The position numbers and the translations under genes are program-made. This document shows, piece by piece, positions 7,992-17,373 of a DNA stretch of 64,000 nucleotides. The notes beneath the pieces were generated by a model, which searched no databases, had not been told where the DNA came from, and saw only the letters and a program-made list of their open reading frames with translations. This DNA comes from Planctomycetota bacterium (lineage in GTDB: Bacteria; Planctomycetota; UBA1135; UBA2386): positions 27,231 to 91,230 of the forward strand of contig JAHBXX010000017.1 in NCBI GenBank assembly GCA_019636245.1, read 5' to 3'. Within the stretch, counting starts at the first letter, position 1, and the number at the start of each line of letters is the position of its first letter.

Positions 7992-9251
7992 CTACGGGGC
8001 GCGGCGCAGCACGACGGCGGCCGCGTTGCCGGCATCGACGTCGTTGCTGGCCACGGCCGCCCGCGCACCGGTCGCGCTGGCGGTCGGCCAGTCCAGGACG
8101 TGCATCGACAGGGAGATGCCGGCGGCGCCCAGGGCGTCGCTGGCGACGTCGACGCACTCCGTCATGCCCGCAGGCGGCGTCCAGGTCGCCGCCGAGGCGA
8201 ACGCATGCGCGGTGACGAGCATGCCGCCGCCGCCCGTGCTGGTGACGGACGGGGCCGTGTGCGTGAGCCCGGACGCCGTCGTCTGCGCCGCTTCGACGTC
8301 GACGGGATCGGCGGCATCGACGAACCGGAAGGCGGCGATGCCGGCGACGCTGCCGGTCGAGGCCGACAGGGTGAAGGTGTGGCTGCCGGGCTCGCCGGCG
8401 GTCGCCAGGCGCCGGAAGAGCAACAGGGCGTTGGCATTGGTGGCGTTGTTGTTCGAGCGCCGGATCTGGGTCCAGCCCGCGGGCGCCGTCACCGACACCG
8501 ACGCCGGCCGCACCGCCACGGCCGCGAGCAGCACGTCTCCCGCCGCGGTGCCGGAGGGTGTCGACACCACGAGCGACAGCACGCCGGAGGACGCACCCGC
8601 CGAGGACGAGGCCCGGAGCCCGACCCGATCGAACACCGTCAGCGTCGTCCCGCCCGAAACCCCGCTGCCCGGGTGCACCGCCGTGATCGTCGTCGTGCCC
8701 GTGCCGACGCTCGCCGCCAAGCCCTCGCTGCCGCCCGCGTTGCTCACCACCGCCACGCCCACCGCCGACGAACTCCACGTCACCGCTGCCGTCAGGTCCT
8801 GCGTCGTGCTGTCGCTGAACGTGCCCACCGCCGTGAACGCCTGCTGCGTCCCCAGCGCGATCTGCGGCCCCGACGGCGTCACCGCCAGCGACACCAGCAC
8901 CGCCGGCGTCACCGTGACCCAGACCGACCGCACCGCCCGCGTCGCCCGGTCGGTGGCCGAAACCAGCGCCCCCCCCACGGCAACGCCGGTCACCCAGCCC
9001 TCGGGTCCGACGGTGGCGACCGCGGGCGTCGACGAGCTCCAGTGCACCCGTTCGCCGAGTTCGACCTGCTCGCCGCCGGGATGGGTCGCCACCGCCCGCA
9101 ACTGCACGGCCTGACCGACCGCCACCGACGCCGCCGGCGGCCGGATCGAGAAGTCGAGCCCCACGGCGCCACGGCGCCCCTGGTCGCAGGCCACGAACGC
9201 ACCCGCGCCCAGCAGCGCCAGCGCCACGCTCCTTCGCCAGCGACCCGCCAT
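7992..9251 (-). CDS. Big2-domain lipoprotein
   Basis: 419-aa lipoprotein with lipobox FVAC (Cys22, after a basic N-terminus and a hydrophobic stretch). Two bacterial Ig-like Big2 repeats follow at about residues 33-115 (VAVGQAVQLRAVATHPGGEQ ... HWSSSTPAVATV) and 118-205 (LAVTPSGPQIALGTQQAFTA ... VTWSSSAVG). The C-terminal 210 residues form a separate beta-rich domain with AAGDVLLAAVAVRP and APAGWTQIRRSNNN, reminiscent of phage-tail or adhesin-type jelly rolls. It is probably a surface adhesion or structural protein. It is read away from the antiporter; 124 nt separate the two starts, and I see no clear promoter there. Confidence 0.8.
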   Translation of the reverse strand: MAGRWRRSVALALLGAGAFVACDQGRRGAVGLDFSIRPPAASVAVGQAVQLRAVATHPGGEQVELGERVHWSSSTPAVATVGPEGWVTGVAVGGALVSATDRATRAVRSVWVTVTPAVLVSLAVTPSGPQIALGTQQAFTAVGTFSDSTTQDLTAAVTWSSSAVGVAVVSNAGGSEGLAASVGTGTTTITAVHPGSGVSGGTTLTVFDRVGLRASSSAGASSGVLSLVVSTPSGTAAGDVLLAAVAVRPASVSVTAPAGWTQIRRSNNNATNANALLLFRRLATAGEPGSHTFTLSASTGSVAGIAAFRFVDAADPVDVEAAQTTASGLTHTAPSVTSTGGGGMLVTAHAFASAATWTPPAGMTECVDVASDALGAAGISLSMHVLDWPTASATGARAAVASNDVDAGNAAAVVLRRAP

Positions 9252-9375
9252 GCCATCGGTTCTTCGGCACCGGCCTGGGCGCAGCTTGACCGGCGGTCGC
9301 GGGCGTGGCTCCGCACGCCACCCCGCGGCGACGAAGTTTGCCCTGGCCGGGCAGCAGGCCGACACTGCGTGCCCG

Positions 9376-11196
9376 ATGCCAGCGCCCCTCACCGGACTGC
9401 CCGCGCTCGCCCTGGTGCTCGGGCTCGGGGCCGCCCTGCAATGGGGCGCCTGGCGGCTGCGCATCCCGGCGATCCTGTTCCTGCTGTGCGCCGGCTTCCT
9501 CGTCGGGCCGGTCCTGGGCCTGCTGGATCCCGACCAGCTCTTCGGCAGTTCCTTCCGCCCGCTGGTCTCGCTGGCCGTGGGCCTGATCCTGTTCGAGGGT
9601 GGGCTGACGCTGCGCTTCGACGAACTGCGGGGCAGCGGCGCCGTCGTCCGCAACCTCGTCACCCTCGGCGTCGCCGTGACCTGGGTGGTGTCGACGCTGG
9701 CCGGCATCCACCTCGCCGGCGTCGACTTCGACGTGGCGCTGCTGGTCGGCGCGATCCTGGTGCTCACCGGGCCGACCGTCGTGATCCCCCTGGTGCGCCA
9801 CGTCCGACCGCACCCGCCGCTCGGACCGATCCTGCGCTGGGAGGGAATCCTCGTCGACCCGATCGGCGCCGTGCTCGCCCTGCTGGTGCTACAGGCCCTC
9901 GCCAGCCCCGAACGGGCGACCGTGGGCCAGATCGGACTCGCCATCCTGCGCACGCTGCTCTACGGCGGCGGGCTCGGCGTCGTCGCGGCCCTCGGGCTGG
10001 CGCGCACCCTCGAGCGCTTCGTGGTGCCCGACATGCTGCACGTGCCGGTGACCCTGGGCGCCGTCGCGGTCACCTTCGGTCTCGCGAACGGGCTGCAGCC
10101 GGAGGCCGGTCTGCTCGCGGTGACGGTGATGGGGATCGTGCTGGCGAACAGGCGCTCGCTGGACCTCGCCCACATCGCCGAGTGGAAGGAGCACCTGGCG
10201 ACCGTCCTGCTGTCGGTGCTGTTCCTCTGCATCGCCGCCCGCCTGTCGCTCGACGATCTGACCCAACTGGGATGGCGCGCCGTGCTCTACACCGCGGCGC
10301 TGATCCTCGTCGCCCGACCGCTCGCGGTCCTCGCGTCGACGGTGCGCTCCCGCCTGCCGTGGCGGGACCGCGTGTTCCTGATGGCGATGGCGCCGCGCGG
10401 CATCGTCGTCGCCGCGGTGACTTCCGAGTTCTCGCTGCACTACGAGCAGAGCGGGCACGCGAACGCGGCGCAGATCGTGGCGCTGGTGTTCCCGGTGATC
10501 GTGCTGACCGTCTTGTTCTACGGCATCGTCGCCAGACCGCTGGCCCGACGCCTGGGTGTCGCCGCGGCCGATCCGCAGGGCGTGCTGCTGGTCGGCGCCG
10601 ATCTCGCCGGTCGCGAACTCGGCTGCGCCTTGCACGACCAGGGCTTCGACGTGCTGCTGGTCGACACCAACCCGCGCAACGCCGCGGCGGCCCGCACCCT
10701 GGGATTGCGCACCTGGCACGGCAGCGTGCTGTCGACGCGATTCGCCGAGGAGGCCGAACTGGCCGGCATCGGCAGCCTGGTCGCCATGACGCCGAGCTCG
10801 GAAGTGAACCGGCTGGCGCTCCGCCAGCTGCAGGCGACGTTCGGCCGCGCGCGGCTGTTCCGCACCGCGAACCTGACCGGCGGCCACGACGAGCAGCAGA
10901 TGCCCGGGCGCGTGCTGTTCCACGACGGCCTCTCGGTGGAGGCGATGCGCAGCCGCCTGCAGGCCGGGGACCGGATCCGGGCGACGAAACTCACCGAGCA
11001 GTTCGGGCCCGCCGACTACGCCGCGCTCTACCCTCCCCCCGCGATGCCGCTGGCCGTGGTCACGCCGGACCGACGGCTGGAGTTCGTCGTCGCCGGCCAG
11101 ATGCCGCCGCTGCGGGCGGGATGCACCGTGCTGACCCTGGCGCCGACGGCCACCCCTGCCGTGGAACGCTCCCCGAGCGACAGCCAACGAGGCTGA
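9376..11196 (+). CDS. CPA1-family cation/proton antiporter with RCK-like C-terminus
   Basis: 606-aa inner-membrane protein. The first 400 residues hold about 12 hydrophobic helices with the CPA1/NhaP signatures LLCAGFLVGPVLG, LILFEGGLTLRF, LTGPTVVIPLVRH and WEGILVDPIGAV (the ND/DP-type ion-binding region), and MAPRGIVVAAVTS. The C-terminal 200 residues are cytoplasmic and resemble a TrkA-N/RCK Rossmann domain (GVLLVGADLAGRELGCALHD, then VLLVDTNPRNA), which would gate transport on nucleotide or ion binding. It should exchange Na+ or K+ for protons. ATG at 9376 is chosen because the long upstream extension is not membrane-like. It converges on the dehydrogenase gene with 29 nt between stops. 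Confidence 0.88.
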   Translation: MPAPLTGLPALALVLGLGAALQWGAWRLRIPAILFLLCAGFLVGPVLGLLDPDQLFGSSFRPLVSLAVGLILFEGGLTLRFDELRGSGAVVRNLVTLGVAVTWVVSTLAGIHLAGVDFDVALLVGAILVLTGPTVVIPLVRHVRPHPPLGPILRWEGILVDPIGAVLALLVLQALASPERATVGQIGLAILRTLLYGGGLGVVAALGLARTLERFVVPDMLHVPVTLGAVAVTFGLANGLQPEAGLLAVTVMGIVLANRRSLDLAHIAEWKEHLATVLLSVLFLCIAARLSLDDLTQLGWRAVLYTAALILVARPLAVLASTVRSRLPWRDRVFLMAMAPRGIVVAAVTSEFSLHYEQSGHANAAQIVALVFPVIVLTVLFYGIVARPLARRLGVAAADPQGVLLVGADLAGRELGCALHDQGFDVLLVDTNPRNAAAARTLGLRTWHGSVLSTRFAEEAELAGIGSLVAMTPSSEVNRLALRQLQATFGRARLFRTANLTGGHDEQQMPGRVLFHDGLSVEAMRSRLQAGDRIRATKLTEQFGPADYAALYPPPAMPLAVVTPDRRLEFVVAGQMPPLRAGCTVLTLAPTATPAVERSPSDSQRG

Positions 11197-11225
11197 CGGC
11201 GGCCGCCTGCCGCTGGCGGCACCGG

Positions 11226-13379
11226 TCAGGGCGGCCCGGCGTCGATCCACTGGCGCAGCAGGTCGAGACCGCGCGCGTCGACCCGCGTGCTGCCGAGCGG
11301 CGGCATGCCGAAGCCGTCCCGCCGGCCGACGCGCAGCCACAGGTCGCTCTGCGCATGCTGCCCCGGCTGCAGGCGCACGCCGCTGCCGCCCGGCACCGGC
11401 ACCACGGCCGGCACGCCGACGAGGCCGGTCGCCGGCAGGGCGGTGGCCGCACGCAGGTCCAGTTCGACGGGCACCGGCGCGCCCGGCCGGTGGCAGCCGC
11501 TGCAGTTCGCCTCCAGCCAGGCGCGAGCCCGCGCCCCGAGCGGCTGCGTCGGGTCGTGCGGATCGGCGAGCGCCGGCAGCGCCGACGCGTCGCCGAGGTC
11601 GGGCGTGAACAGGCCGATGTGGTTCCAGGTCCGGAGCTGGTTGTCGCGGCGCAGCGGGAAGTCGAAGCTGCGGTTCAACTGCGCGGTCGAGAGGCCGAGT
11701 ACGCGACCTGCCGCCGCGGTGTGGCAGACCAGGCAGGCGGCACGGCTGGGCAGCTGCCACGCCTGCTGCCGCACGCCGTCGGCATCCTGCACGTCGACGA
11801 CGAAGCTGGCGCCGCCGTCGTCGACCAGGAGGGCCTCGGCGCCGGCATCGTCCCAGCGGTACGTGTAGCCCTGCCAGCCGAGCGCCTGGTGCAGCAGCAC
11901 GCGCGTCTCCAGCCGCCGCCAGACGCCCGGCTGGACCTCGAGCTCGAAGTGCTTCACGACCGCCGTGCCGACCGGGAACCGCCAGGGCTCGTCGACGGCG
12001 ATGCGCGCCGTGCCGGGCAGGGCCAGCCAGCGCCGCTTGCGCGCCCCATCGGACCAGAACTCGGCGTTCAGCTCGTACTCGAGCACGCCGGCCACCGGCG
12101 TCAGCGTCGCCAGGTCGGCGAACAACCCGGTCGCCGACAGTGCAGCCGGCATCGCCGTGACCACCGGCCCCCCCGGCATCGGCACCAGCCGGCGCACGCG
12201 GCCGTCGAAGCAGCACACGAGGAGTTCGCCGGCCTGGTCGGTGCCGAAGGCCGCCGGCGACGGCACCGTCGCCAACAGCGTGTCCTGCACCACCTGCTCG
12301 CCGTCGTGGACGAGCGCGAAGACCCGTCCGCTGACGAAGTCGGCGTAGACGTAGGCGCCGCGCAGCGACGGCACGGCGCTGCCGCGGTAGACGTGGCCAC
12401 CGGTGACGCTGGCGCCCGCGTCGCGGCCGTAGGTGTGCACCGGCGCCCGGAACGCGCTCGGCGGCAGGGCCTGCGGATTGCGGTTCGGGCGCGTGCCCTC
12501 GAACACCGGCCAGCCGTAGTTGGCGGCGCGCTCGATCAGGTCGATCTCCTCCTGCTCGCCCTGGCCGACATCGCCGACCCACAGTCGCCCGGTCGCCGGA
12601 TCGAACGACATGCGCCAGGGGTTGCGCAGACCGTGCGCCCAGATCTCGCCGCGCACGCCGCCGCCGGCGCCGGCATACGGGTTGTCGACGGGCACGCTGC
12701 CGTCGGGCTCGAGCCGCAGGATCTTGCCGAGCAGCGTCGTCAGCGACTGCGCCTGGTCCAGCGGGTCGTTGGCGCCGCCGCCGTCGCCGCTGCTGACGTA
12801 GAGCCTGCCGTCGGGACCGAAGGCGAGGGCGCCCCCGTTGTGGTTGCCGAACGGCTGCGCGAAGGCCAGCAGTTCGACCTCGCTGGCGGGATCCGCCGCG
12901 TTCGGGTCGGACGCCGACACCGTGAAGCGGGACAGCACCGAGCGCCGCGGCGCCCCGCGCGTCGAGTAGACGTAGAGCCAGCCGTTGGTGGCGTAGTCGG
13001 GATGGAAGGCGAGGCCCAGCAGCCCCTCTTCGCCGCCGAACTGCGTCACGGCGCGCAGGTCGAGGAACACCGACGCCGCGCTGGCCGCCGGGTCGTTGGC
13101 GAACACCAGGATCCGGCCCTGCTGCTCGACGACGGCGAGCCGGTTGCTGCCGTCCGGCAGGGCGACGAGATCCACGGGCCGGTCGAACTCGAGCGCCGGG
13201 AACGCGACCTCCCACTGCACCGGGGTCGGACTCGGCAAGCCGGTGGGCAGCGGCAGGGGCGGCACCTCGACGCGCCGGTCGAGCCCGTAGGACGGCCCGT
13301 CGCCGCCGCCGCAGCCGGCGAAGGATGCCGCCGCGAGGGCGAACACCAGGCACAGGCGCAGGTCGGGTTGCCGGAGCAT
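11226..13379 (-). CDS. PQQ-type sugar dehydrogenase fused to SO2930-like diheme cytochrome
   Basis: 717-aa exported lipoprotein with lipobox FAGC (Cys23). Residues about 60-400 form a GSDH/sorbosone-dehydrogenase beta-propeller (DLVALPDGSNRLAVVEQQGR, GLLGLAFHPDY, NHNGGALAFGPDGRLYVSSG, WAHGLRNPWRMSFDPATG), which normally uses PQQ to oxidise sugars. Residues about 420-717 match the SO2930-type cytochrome pattern (YELNAEFWSDGARKRRW, ETRVL, NQLRTWNHIG). There are two heme-c sites, CLVCH and CSGCH. The fusion would pass electrons directly from the quinone site to heme. A TATCCT hexamer and GGAGG precede the ATG. 190 nt separate it from the divergent secreted protein gene. Confidence 0.85.
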   Translation of the reverse strand: MLRQPDLRLCLVFALAAASFAGCGGGDGPSYGLDRRVEVPPLPLPTGLPSPTPVQWEVAFPALEFDRPVDLVALPDGSNRLAVVEQQGRILVFANDPAASAASVFLDLRAVTQFGGEEGLLGLAFHPDYATNGWLYVYSTRGAPRRSVLSRFTVSASDPNAADPASEVELLAFAQPFGNHNGGALAFGPDGRLYVSSGDGGGANDPLDQAQSLTTLLGKILRLEPDGSVPVDNPYAGAGGGVRGEIWAHGLRNPWRMSFDPATGRLWVGDVGQGEQEEIDLIERAANYGWPVFEGTRPNRNPQALPPSAFRAPVHTYGRDAGASVTGGHVYRGSAVPSLRGAYVYADFVSGRVFALVHDGEQVVQDTLLATVPSPAAFGTDQAGELLVCCFDGRVRRLVPMPGGPVVTAMPAALSATGLFADLATLTPVAGVLEYELNAEFWSDGARKRRWLALPGTARIAVDEPWRFPVGTAVVKHFELEVQPGVWRRLETRVLLHQALGWQGYTYRWDDAGAEALLVDDGGASFVVDVQDADGVRQQAWQLPSRAACLVCHTAAAGRVLGLSTAQLNRSFDFPLRRDNQLRTWNHIGLFTPDLGDASALPALADPHDPTQPLGARARAWLEANCSGCHRPGAPVPVELDLRAATALPATGLVGVPAVVPVPGGSGVRLQPGQHAQSDLWLRVGRRDGFGMPPLGSTRVDARGLDLLRQWIDAGPP

Positions 13380-13395
13380 CGGTGACCTCCGGCGG

Positions 13396-13401
13396 AGGAT
13401 A
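13396..13401 (-). promoter_or_regulatory. TATCCT -10-like element before dehydrogenase-cytochrome gene
   Basis: TATCCT ends 16 nt before the ATG at 13379, with an SD (GGAGG) between the two. Confidence 0.45.
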
Positions 13402-13570
13402 TCGTCACGCCACCGCCCGGCTGGACCCGGGGTCCGCGGTTTCGTCCTGGCGGCGGTCCGGCCGTTGCCAAGGGGTTCTCGCACCCGGACTGGCAGGCCG
13501 CGGCCGCCGACGCCTGGCCGCCGCGGGGGTGGGACGGCGCGCGTGCCGCCGCCATGATGCGCCGTCCACC

Positions 13571-15430
13571 ATGCGACGACCGCTCGCCATGCTCTGCGCC
13601 GCGGCCCTGGTCGGCACGACCGGCGCCCAGTGCTTCCAGGCCCTCGACCAGGACCACGGCCTCCTGGGGGCCGGCGACGACGTGCTGCTGCCGATGCAGG
13701 CGATCGGCTTCGTGTTCCCGTTCGCCGGCGCCGCCTACACCCACGTGCACGTGTCGACCAACGGCTTCCTCTACCTGTCGAACGCGGGCACGCCCGCGCC
13801 GGGCAACGCCATCGGCGACGCCGGCGGCACCTTCGCCACGGCGGCGTCGCAGCGCACGACGCTGCTCGGCGGCGCACCGAAGCTCCTGCCCTTCTACCGC
13901 GACCTCGACCTGCCCGCCGCGGCCGGAGCCGGGGTCTGGTTCCGCGCCGGCACGACCGGCCCCGCCGCCGAGCCCTGCGTCGTCACCTGGGTCGGCGCCG
14001 TCGACTGGAACGGCCTGCTGCCGGCGAAGACCTTCCAGTGCCAGCTGCACCCCAGCGGGATCGTCGAGTTCCACTACGCGCCGTCGACGCAGGTCCTGGG
14101 TGCCGCACCGGCGACCGTCGGCGTTTCGCCGGGCGGCGGCCTCGCCGACCCGGGCGGCAGCGATCTCGGCAACAGCCCCGCCACCACGAGCGCGGCGCTC
14201 TACGAGCAGTTCCCGACCGGCGGCTTCGACCTGCAGGGTCGCACGCTGCGCCTGCAGCCGGCCGCCCCGGGGTGGTCGGCGACGGCGGCGACCTGCCAGG
14301 TGGGCACCCACACGCCGCGCGGCGCCGGCTGCTACGGCGATTCGTTCTACCAGTGGTTCGACTCCGCCGCGGCGGCCGCGGCGGGTCTGGCCGGCCACGC
14401 CCTGCGGCTCGTCCCGCACGCCGCCGGTTACACGGCCCACTGGGAGCCCTTCGGTGCGTGGGTCTACAGCAACCCGTTCGCGGCCACCGACCTGCCGCGC
14501 AGCGACGACGGCCAGGCGCTGCTCGACCTCGCCGCGAACGGCATCCCGAGCCTGCCGCTGCCCGGCGGCTCGACGTCGACGCTGTGGATCCACATGAACG
14601 GCTTCGTGTCGACGTCCGGCCCGGCCAACGACGACGGCGCCTGGAACTCGCCGGCGAACGACTTCGTGCCGACGCCCGCGTTCCGCAACGCGCCGGAGAC
14701 CGCGTTCTGGGCCTGGCACGACTGGGATCCGTCCGACCTCGCCGGTGGCCCCGTGCGCTGGCACTACGACGCCTTCGCGTCACGGCTCTACGTGACCTGG
14801 GACGGTGTCGAGAACTGGTCGGTGCCGCCGCGCGCCAACCCCGGCACCTTCCAGTTCCAGTTCGACCTCGCCAACGGCAGCGTGCGCTACCTCTGGCTGG
14901 CCGTCGACAACGACACGACCAGCCCCTACGGCAGCGGCCATCTGGTCGGCTTCTCGCCCGGCGGCGCGTCGGCGGATCCCGGCTCGCTCCCGCTGGCGAC
15001 CGCCGGCAGCACGACGACGATCACCGGCCAGTCGGCGCTCGGTCTGCACGCCGCGCCGCCGCCCGTGGTCCTGGCCGGCGGCGGCAGCAGCCCGGTCACC
15101 TACACGATCGACCACGTGCCGGACTACGCGCCGCCGAACGGCGTGCGCCTCGGCATCCTGTTCTTCGCCGCCACCGCCGCTCCGGGCCTCGATCTCGGCC
15201 TGATCGGCGCGCCGTCGTGCCAGTCCTACCTCGGTGGTCTCGACGTGCCGTTGCCCTTCTCGGCGATCGGCGGCACGACGACGACGATCCCGGTCGCGTT
15301 CCCGCCGCCGCTGCCTGCCGGCACCACGTTCCACGCCCAGGCCGTGGCGCTGTTCCCGGCCGGTGCGCTGCCGGGTGGCCTCAACGCCTTCGGGCTGGTC
15401 ACCAGCAACGGGCTGGCGACGACGTTCTGA
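13571..15430 (+). CDS. secreted protein with duplicated beta-sandwich and tail module
   Basis: 619-aa exported protein with a signal peptide (MRRPLAMLCAAALVGTTGA). Two related halves can be seen. The first is FPFAGAAYTHVHVSTNGFLY with FYRDLD and VTWVGAVDWNG; the second is LWIHMNGFVSTSG with FWAWHDWDP and VTWDGVENW. Both end in GVSPGG/GFSPGGA(L)ADPG-type turns, so the core is an internal duplication resembling nidogen-like sheets. The last 100 residues contain IGAPSCQSYL and AFGLVTSNGLATTF, the tail module shared with several other exported proteins here. No enzymatic motif is visible. Function unknown; a surface or matrix role is likely. It converges on the deiminase-like gene across a long hairpin. 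Confidence 0.8.
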   Translation: MRRPLAMLCAAALVGTTGAQCFQALDQDHGLLGAGDDVLLPMQAIGFVFPFAGAAYTHVHVSTNGFLYLSNAGTPAPGNAIGDAGGTFATAASQRTTLLGGAPKLLPFYRDLDLPAAAGAGVWFRAGTTGPAAEPCVVTWVGAVDWNGLLPAKTFQCQLHPSGIVEFHYAPSTQVLGAAPATVGVSPGGGLADPGGSDLGNSPATTSAALYEQFPTGGFDLQGRTLRLQPAAPGWSATAATCQVGTHTPRGAGCYGDSFYQWFDSAAAAAAGLAGHALRLVPHAAGYTAHWEPFGAWVYSNPFAATDLPRSDDGQALLDLAANGIPSLPLPGGSTSTLWIHMNGFVSTSGPANDDGAWNSPANDFVPTPAFRNAPETAFWAWHDWDPSDLAGGPVRWHYDAFASRLYVTWDGVENWSVPPRANPGTFQFQFDLANGSVRYLWLAVDNDTTSPYGSGHLVGFSPGGASADPGSLPLATAGSTTTITGQSALGLHAAPPPVVLAGGGSSPVTYTIDHVPDYAPPNGVRLGILFFAATAAPGLDLGLIGAPSCQSYLGGLDVPLPFSAIGGTTTTIPVAFPPPLPAGTTFHAQAVALFPAGALPGGLNAFGLVTSNGLATTF

Positions 15431-15432
15431 AC

Positions 15433-15540
15433 GGGAACTGATGGCAAGCGTGGAGCTGGGCGGGTGACATGCCACGGATTGGGGCGGAACGCGCGACTGC
15501 CCCAACCGGTGGTGGCAGATCCACGCTTGCCATCAGTCCC
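15433..15540. repeat. 108-nt extended inverted repeat between convergent genes
   Basis: A perfect 18-bp inverted repeat (15437-15454 with 15520-15537, sequence ACTGATGGCAAGCGTGGA) is extended outward by GGG/CCC around a one-base bulge. Inside it, TGCCA/TGGCA and CGG(A)TTGGGGC/GCCCCAACCG arms pair again around a 13-nt loop, with an asymmetric 15/2 internal loop. It fills the gap between stops at 15430 (+) and 15556 (-). It could be a bidirectional terminator, a structured RNA or a dispersed repeat. No T-tract follows either arm. Confidence 0.85.
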
Positions 15541-15555
15541 TTCGGAACGCGAGCG

Positions 15556-17373
15556 TCAGTGGCCGAGCACGAGTTCGACGCCGTTCGACGCCGCCCAGCC
15601 CATGCCGGTCGCCCCCGGGTCGTCCTGCACCCAGGCCTGGAAGTAGAACGGCACACCACAGAGGAACGGCCAGTCCGGCAGCGGCACGGCGGTCGTGAAG
15701 GCGCCGGCCGCGTCGAGCGGCGCCAGTTCCGCGGCGAACGCATCGACCAGGATGGTGCCGCCGTCGAACGGGATCGCCGCCGGGGCGCCGCCGAGCAGCA
15801 GTACGAAGAAGCCGTTCGGCAGGGCGTCCTGCAGGGAGAGCGCGAACGCACTGCCGAGCACCGGCGGCGCCGCCGCCAGCAGCGGCACGCCGTTGCTGCC
15901 CGGCTTGCCGGCGCCGTACGGCGTCGCCACGGCCTGGCAGCCGAGGCCGGCGATTGCGAACGGCAGGTCGCTGTCGGCGTGCCCTTCGCGGCCCTGGGCA
16001 TCGCGCGCCACCACGCGCAGCTTCGCGTTGGGCGCGTACAGGTCGGGCACCAGCCACGACCAGGTCCCCGTGTGCGGCAGGCCGGTCGCCAGCGTGTACG
16101 GGAACGAGGCGCCGCCGTTGACCGACAGCAGCAGGTCGACGCCCGTGACTGCGTCGTCGTCGTCGGCCAGCCACTCGACCGCCACGGTCTGGTTCGGCGC
16201 CAGCACGTCGCCGCCGTCCGGGAACTTCACGTGGGCGGTCGGCGCGAGCCCGCCGCGGTGTCGCGGTACGTGCATCACGATGCAATGCATGACGCCGGAT
16301 GCGGTCACCAGGCCCTGGCAGTTGATCGGCACCACGGTCTTGCCGGGCAACGCCGCCTGCCAGGCGGCGAGCGCCGGTGCATTGTGCTGCTGCACCGAGC
16401 TGTTGGTGTAGCTCGGCACCAGCGCCAGGTCGTTGCACAGCACCATGTTCGTGTAGGTGTAGTGCACGCCGCTGACGCTGCGGGCCGGCGTGCGCGTGAC
16501 GGTCCAGCCGGCGGCCGCCAGCGACGCGGCGGCGGTGTCGCAGATGACGTCCTGCACCGACCCGGCGTTGAACGGCCAGTCGCTGATCATCACCTTGCCA
16601 TCGCCGTAGACCTGCATCCACATGTCGATGTGCTGCGTGCTGTCGACCGAGGTGGGGAACGCCGTGTAGAGCGTCGTGTCGACGCCCTGGTAGGCCTGCC
16701 AGAGGTCGCGGATCTGCTGCTGCGTCAGCGTCGGGTTCTCGTTCTGGATCAGCAACGTGCTGTGGCCGCGGCCGAGGCCGTCGAGGTGGTAGTTGCCGCC
16801 GCCGTGCACCAGGGGCAGGCCGTAGACGCGGTGGCCCTTGCTGTTGCCGAAGTGCCACGGCATCACGTCGTCGTTCGGCCGTGGCCGGTTGTAGACGTGG
16901 TCGACGATCACCCGGCAGTCGCCCTCGTAGACGTAGCGTGGGCCGTAGTCGCGGATCCAGATCGTGTCGGTGGTCGCGACCAGCAGCTCGACGCGGCTCA
17001 TGTCGCAGCCGGCGTTGCTCAGGGTCGTGAAGACCGTGTTCCGCTCGCTGACCGTGTCGCAGTAGCAGTAGATCCGGGCTTGGCCCACGGTCGTGACCTG
17101 CACGGCGATCTGCTCGAGCACCGTGAGCCAGCTCGTGGAGCCTTCCCAGGCGATGCAGATGCCGTCGACCGGCTCGTACTCGGCCGGACAGCGCAGCGGT
17201 CCGGTCGGCGGCGGCGTCGTCGCGTCGGTGCCGCCGAGCGGGTTGACCGCCAGCCAGGCGCTCTCGAGCGGCGTCAAGGAACGGGGGATCTCGGCGCCTT
17301 CGGGGTACTGCGGCCGGATCTGGGCAGCGGCGGCGGCGGCGAGCAAGGGAACGACGGCGAACTTGCGGTGCAC
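15556..17373 (-). CDS. exported agmatine-deiminase/PAD-like enzyme with tail module
   Basis: 605-aa exported protein. Starting at GTG 17373 gives a short signal peptide (MHRKFAVVPLLAAAAAAQ). Residues about 60-370 follow the agmatine deiminase / bacterial peptidylarginine deiminase family of guanidino-modifying enzymes: TDTIWIRDYGPRYVY (Asp142), HGGGNYHLDG, QHIDMWMQV (His248, Asp250) and the nucleophile region GVMHCIVMHVP (Cys364). All catalytic positions appear present, so deimination of a guanidino substrate is expected outside the cytoplasm. A beta domain (residues 385-480) and the shared tail module (GCQAVATPYGAGKPG ... FYFQAWVQ ... AASNGVELVLGH) follow. An exported member with a sorting-like tail is unusual. 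Substrate unknown. Confidence 0.85.
   Translation of the reverse strand: MHRKFAVVPLLAAAAAAQIRPQYPEGAEIPRSLTPLESAWLAVNPLGGTDATTPPPTGPLRCPAEYEPVDGICIAWEGSTSWLTVLEQIAVQVTTVGQARIYCYCDTVSERNTVFTTLSNAGCDMSRVELLVATTDTIWIRDYGPRYVYEGDCRVIVDHVYNRPRPNDDVMPWHFGNSKGHRVYGLPLVHGGGNYHLDGLGRGHSTLLIQNENPTLTQQQIRDLWQAYQGVDTTLYTAFPTSVDSTQHIDMWMQVYGDGKVMISDWPFNAGSVQDVICDTAAASLAAAGWTVTRTPARSVSGVHYTYTNMVLCNDLALVPSYTNSSVQQHNAPALAAWQAALPGKTVVPINCQGLVTASGVMHCIVMHVPRHRGGLAPTAHVKFPDGGDVLAPNQTVAVEWLADDDDAVTGVDLLLSVNGGASFPYTLATGLPHTGTWSWLVPDLYAPNAKLRVVARDAQGREGHADSDLPFAIAGLGCQAVATPYGAGKPGSNGVPLLAAAPPVLGSAFALSLQDALPNGFFVLLLGGAPAAIPFDGGTILVDAFAAELAPLDAAGAFTTAVPLPDWPFLCGVPFYFQAWVQDDPGATGMGWAASNGVELVLGH

Noticed and set aside
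7674..13385. A 1,900-codon plus-strand open frame
   Set aside because: It lies antisense to the Big2 lipoprotein and to the dehydrogenase-cytochrome gene, and out of frame with the antiporter; its composition is Arg/Ala/His-rich with no domain.
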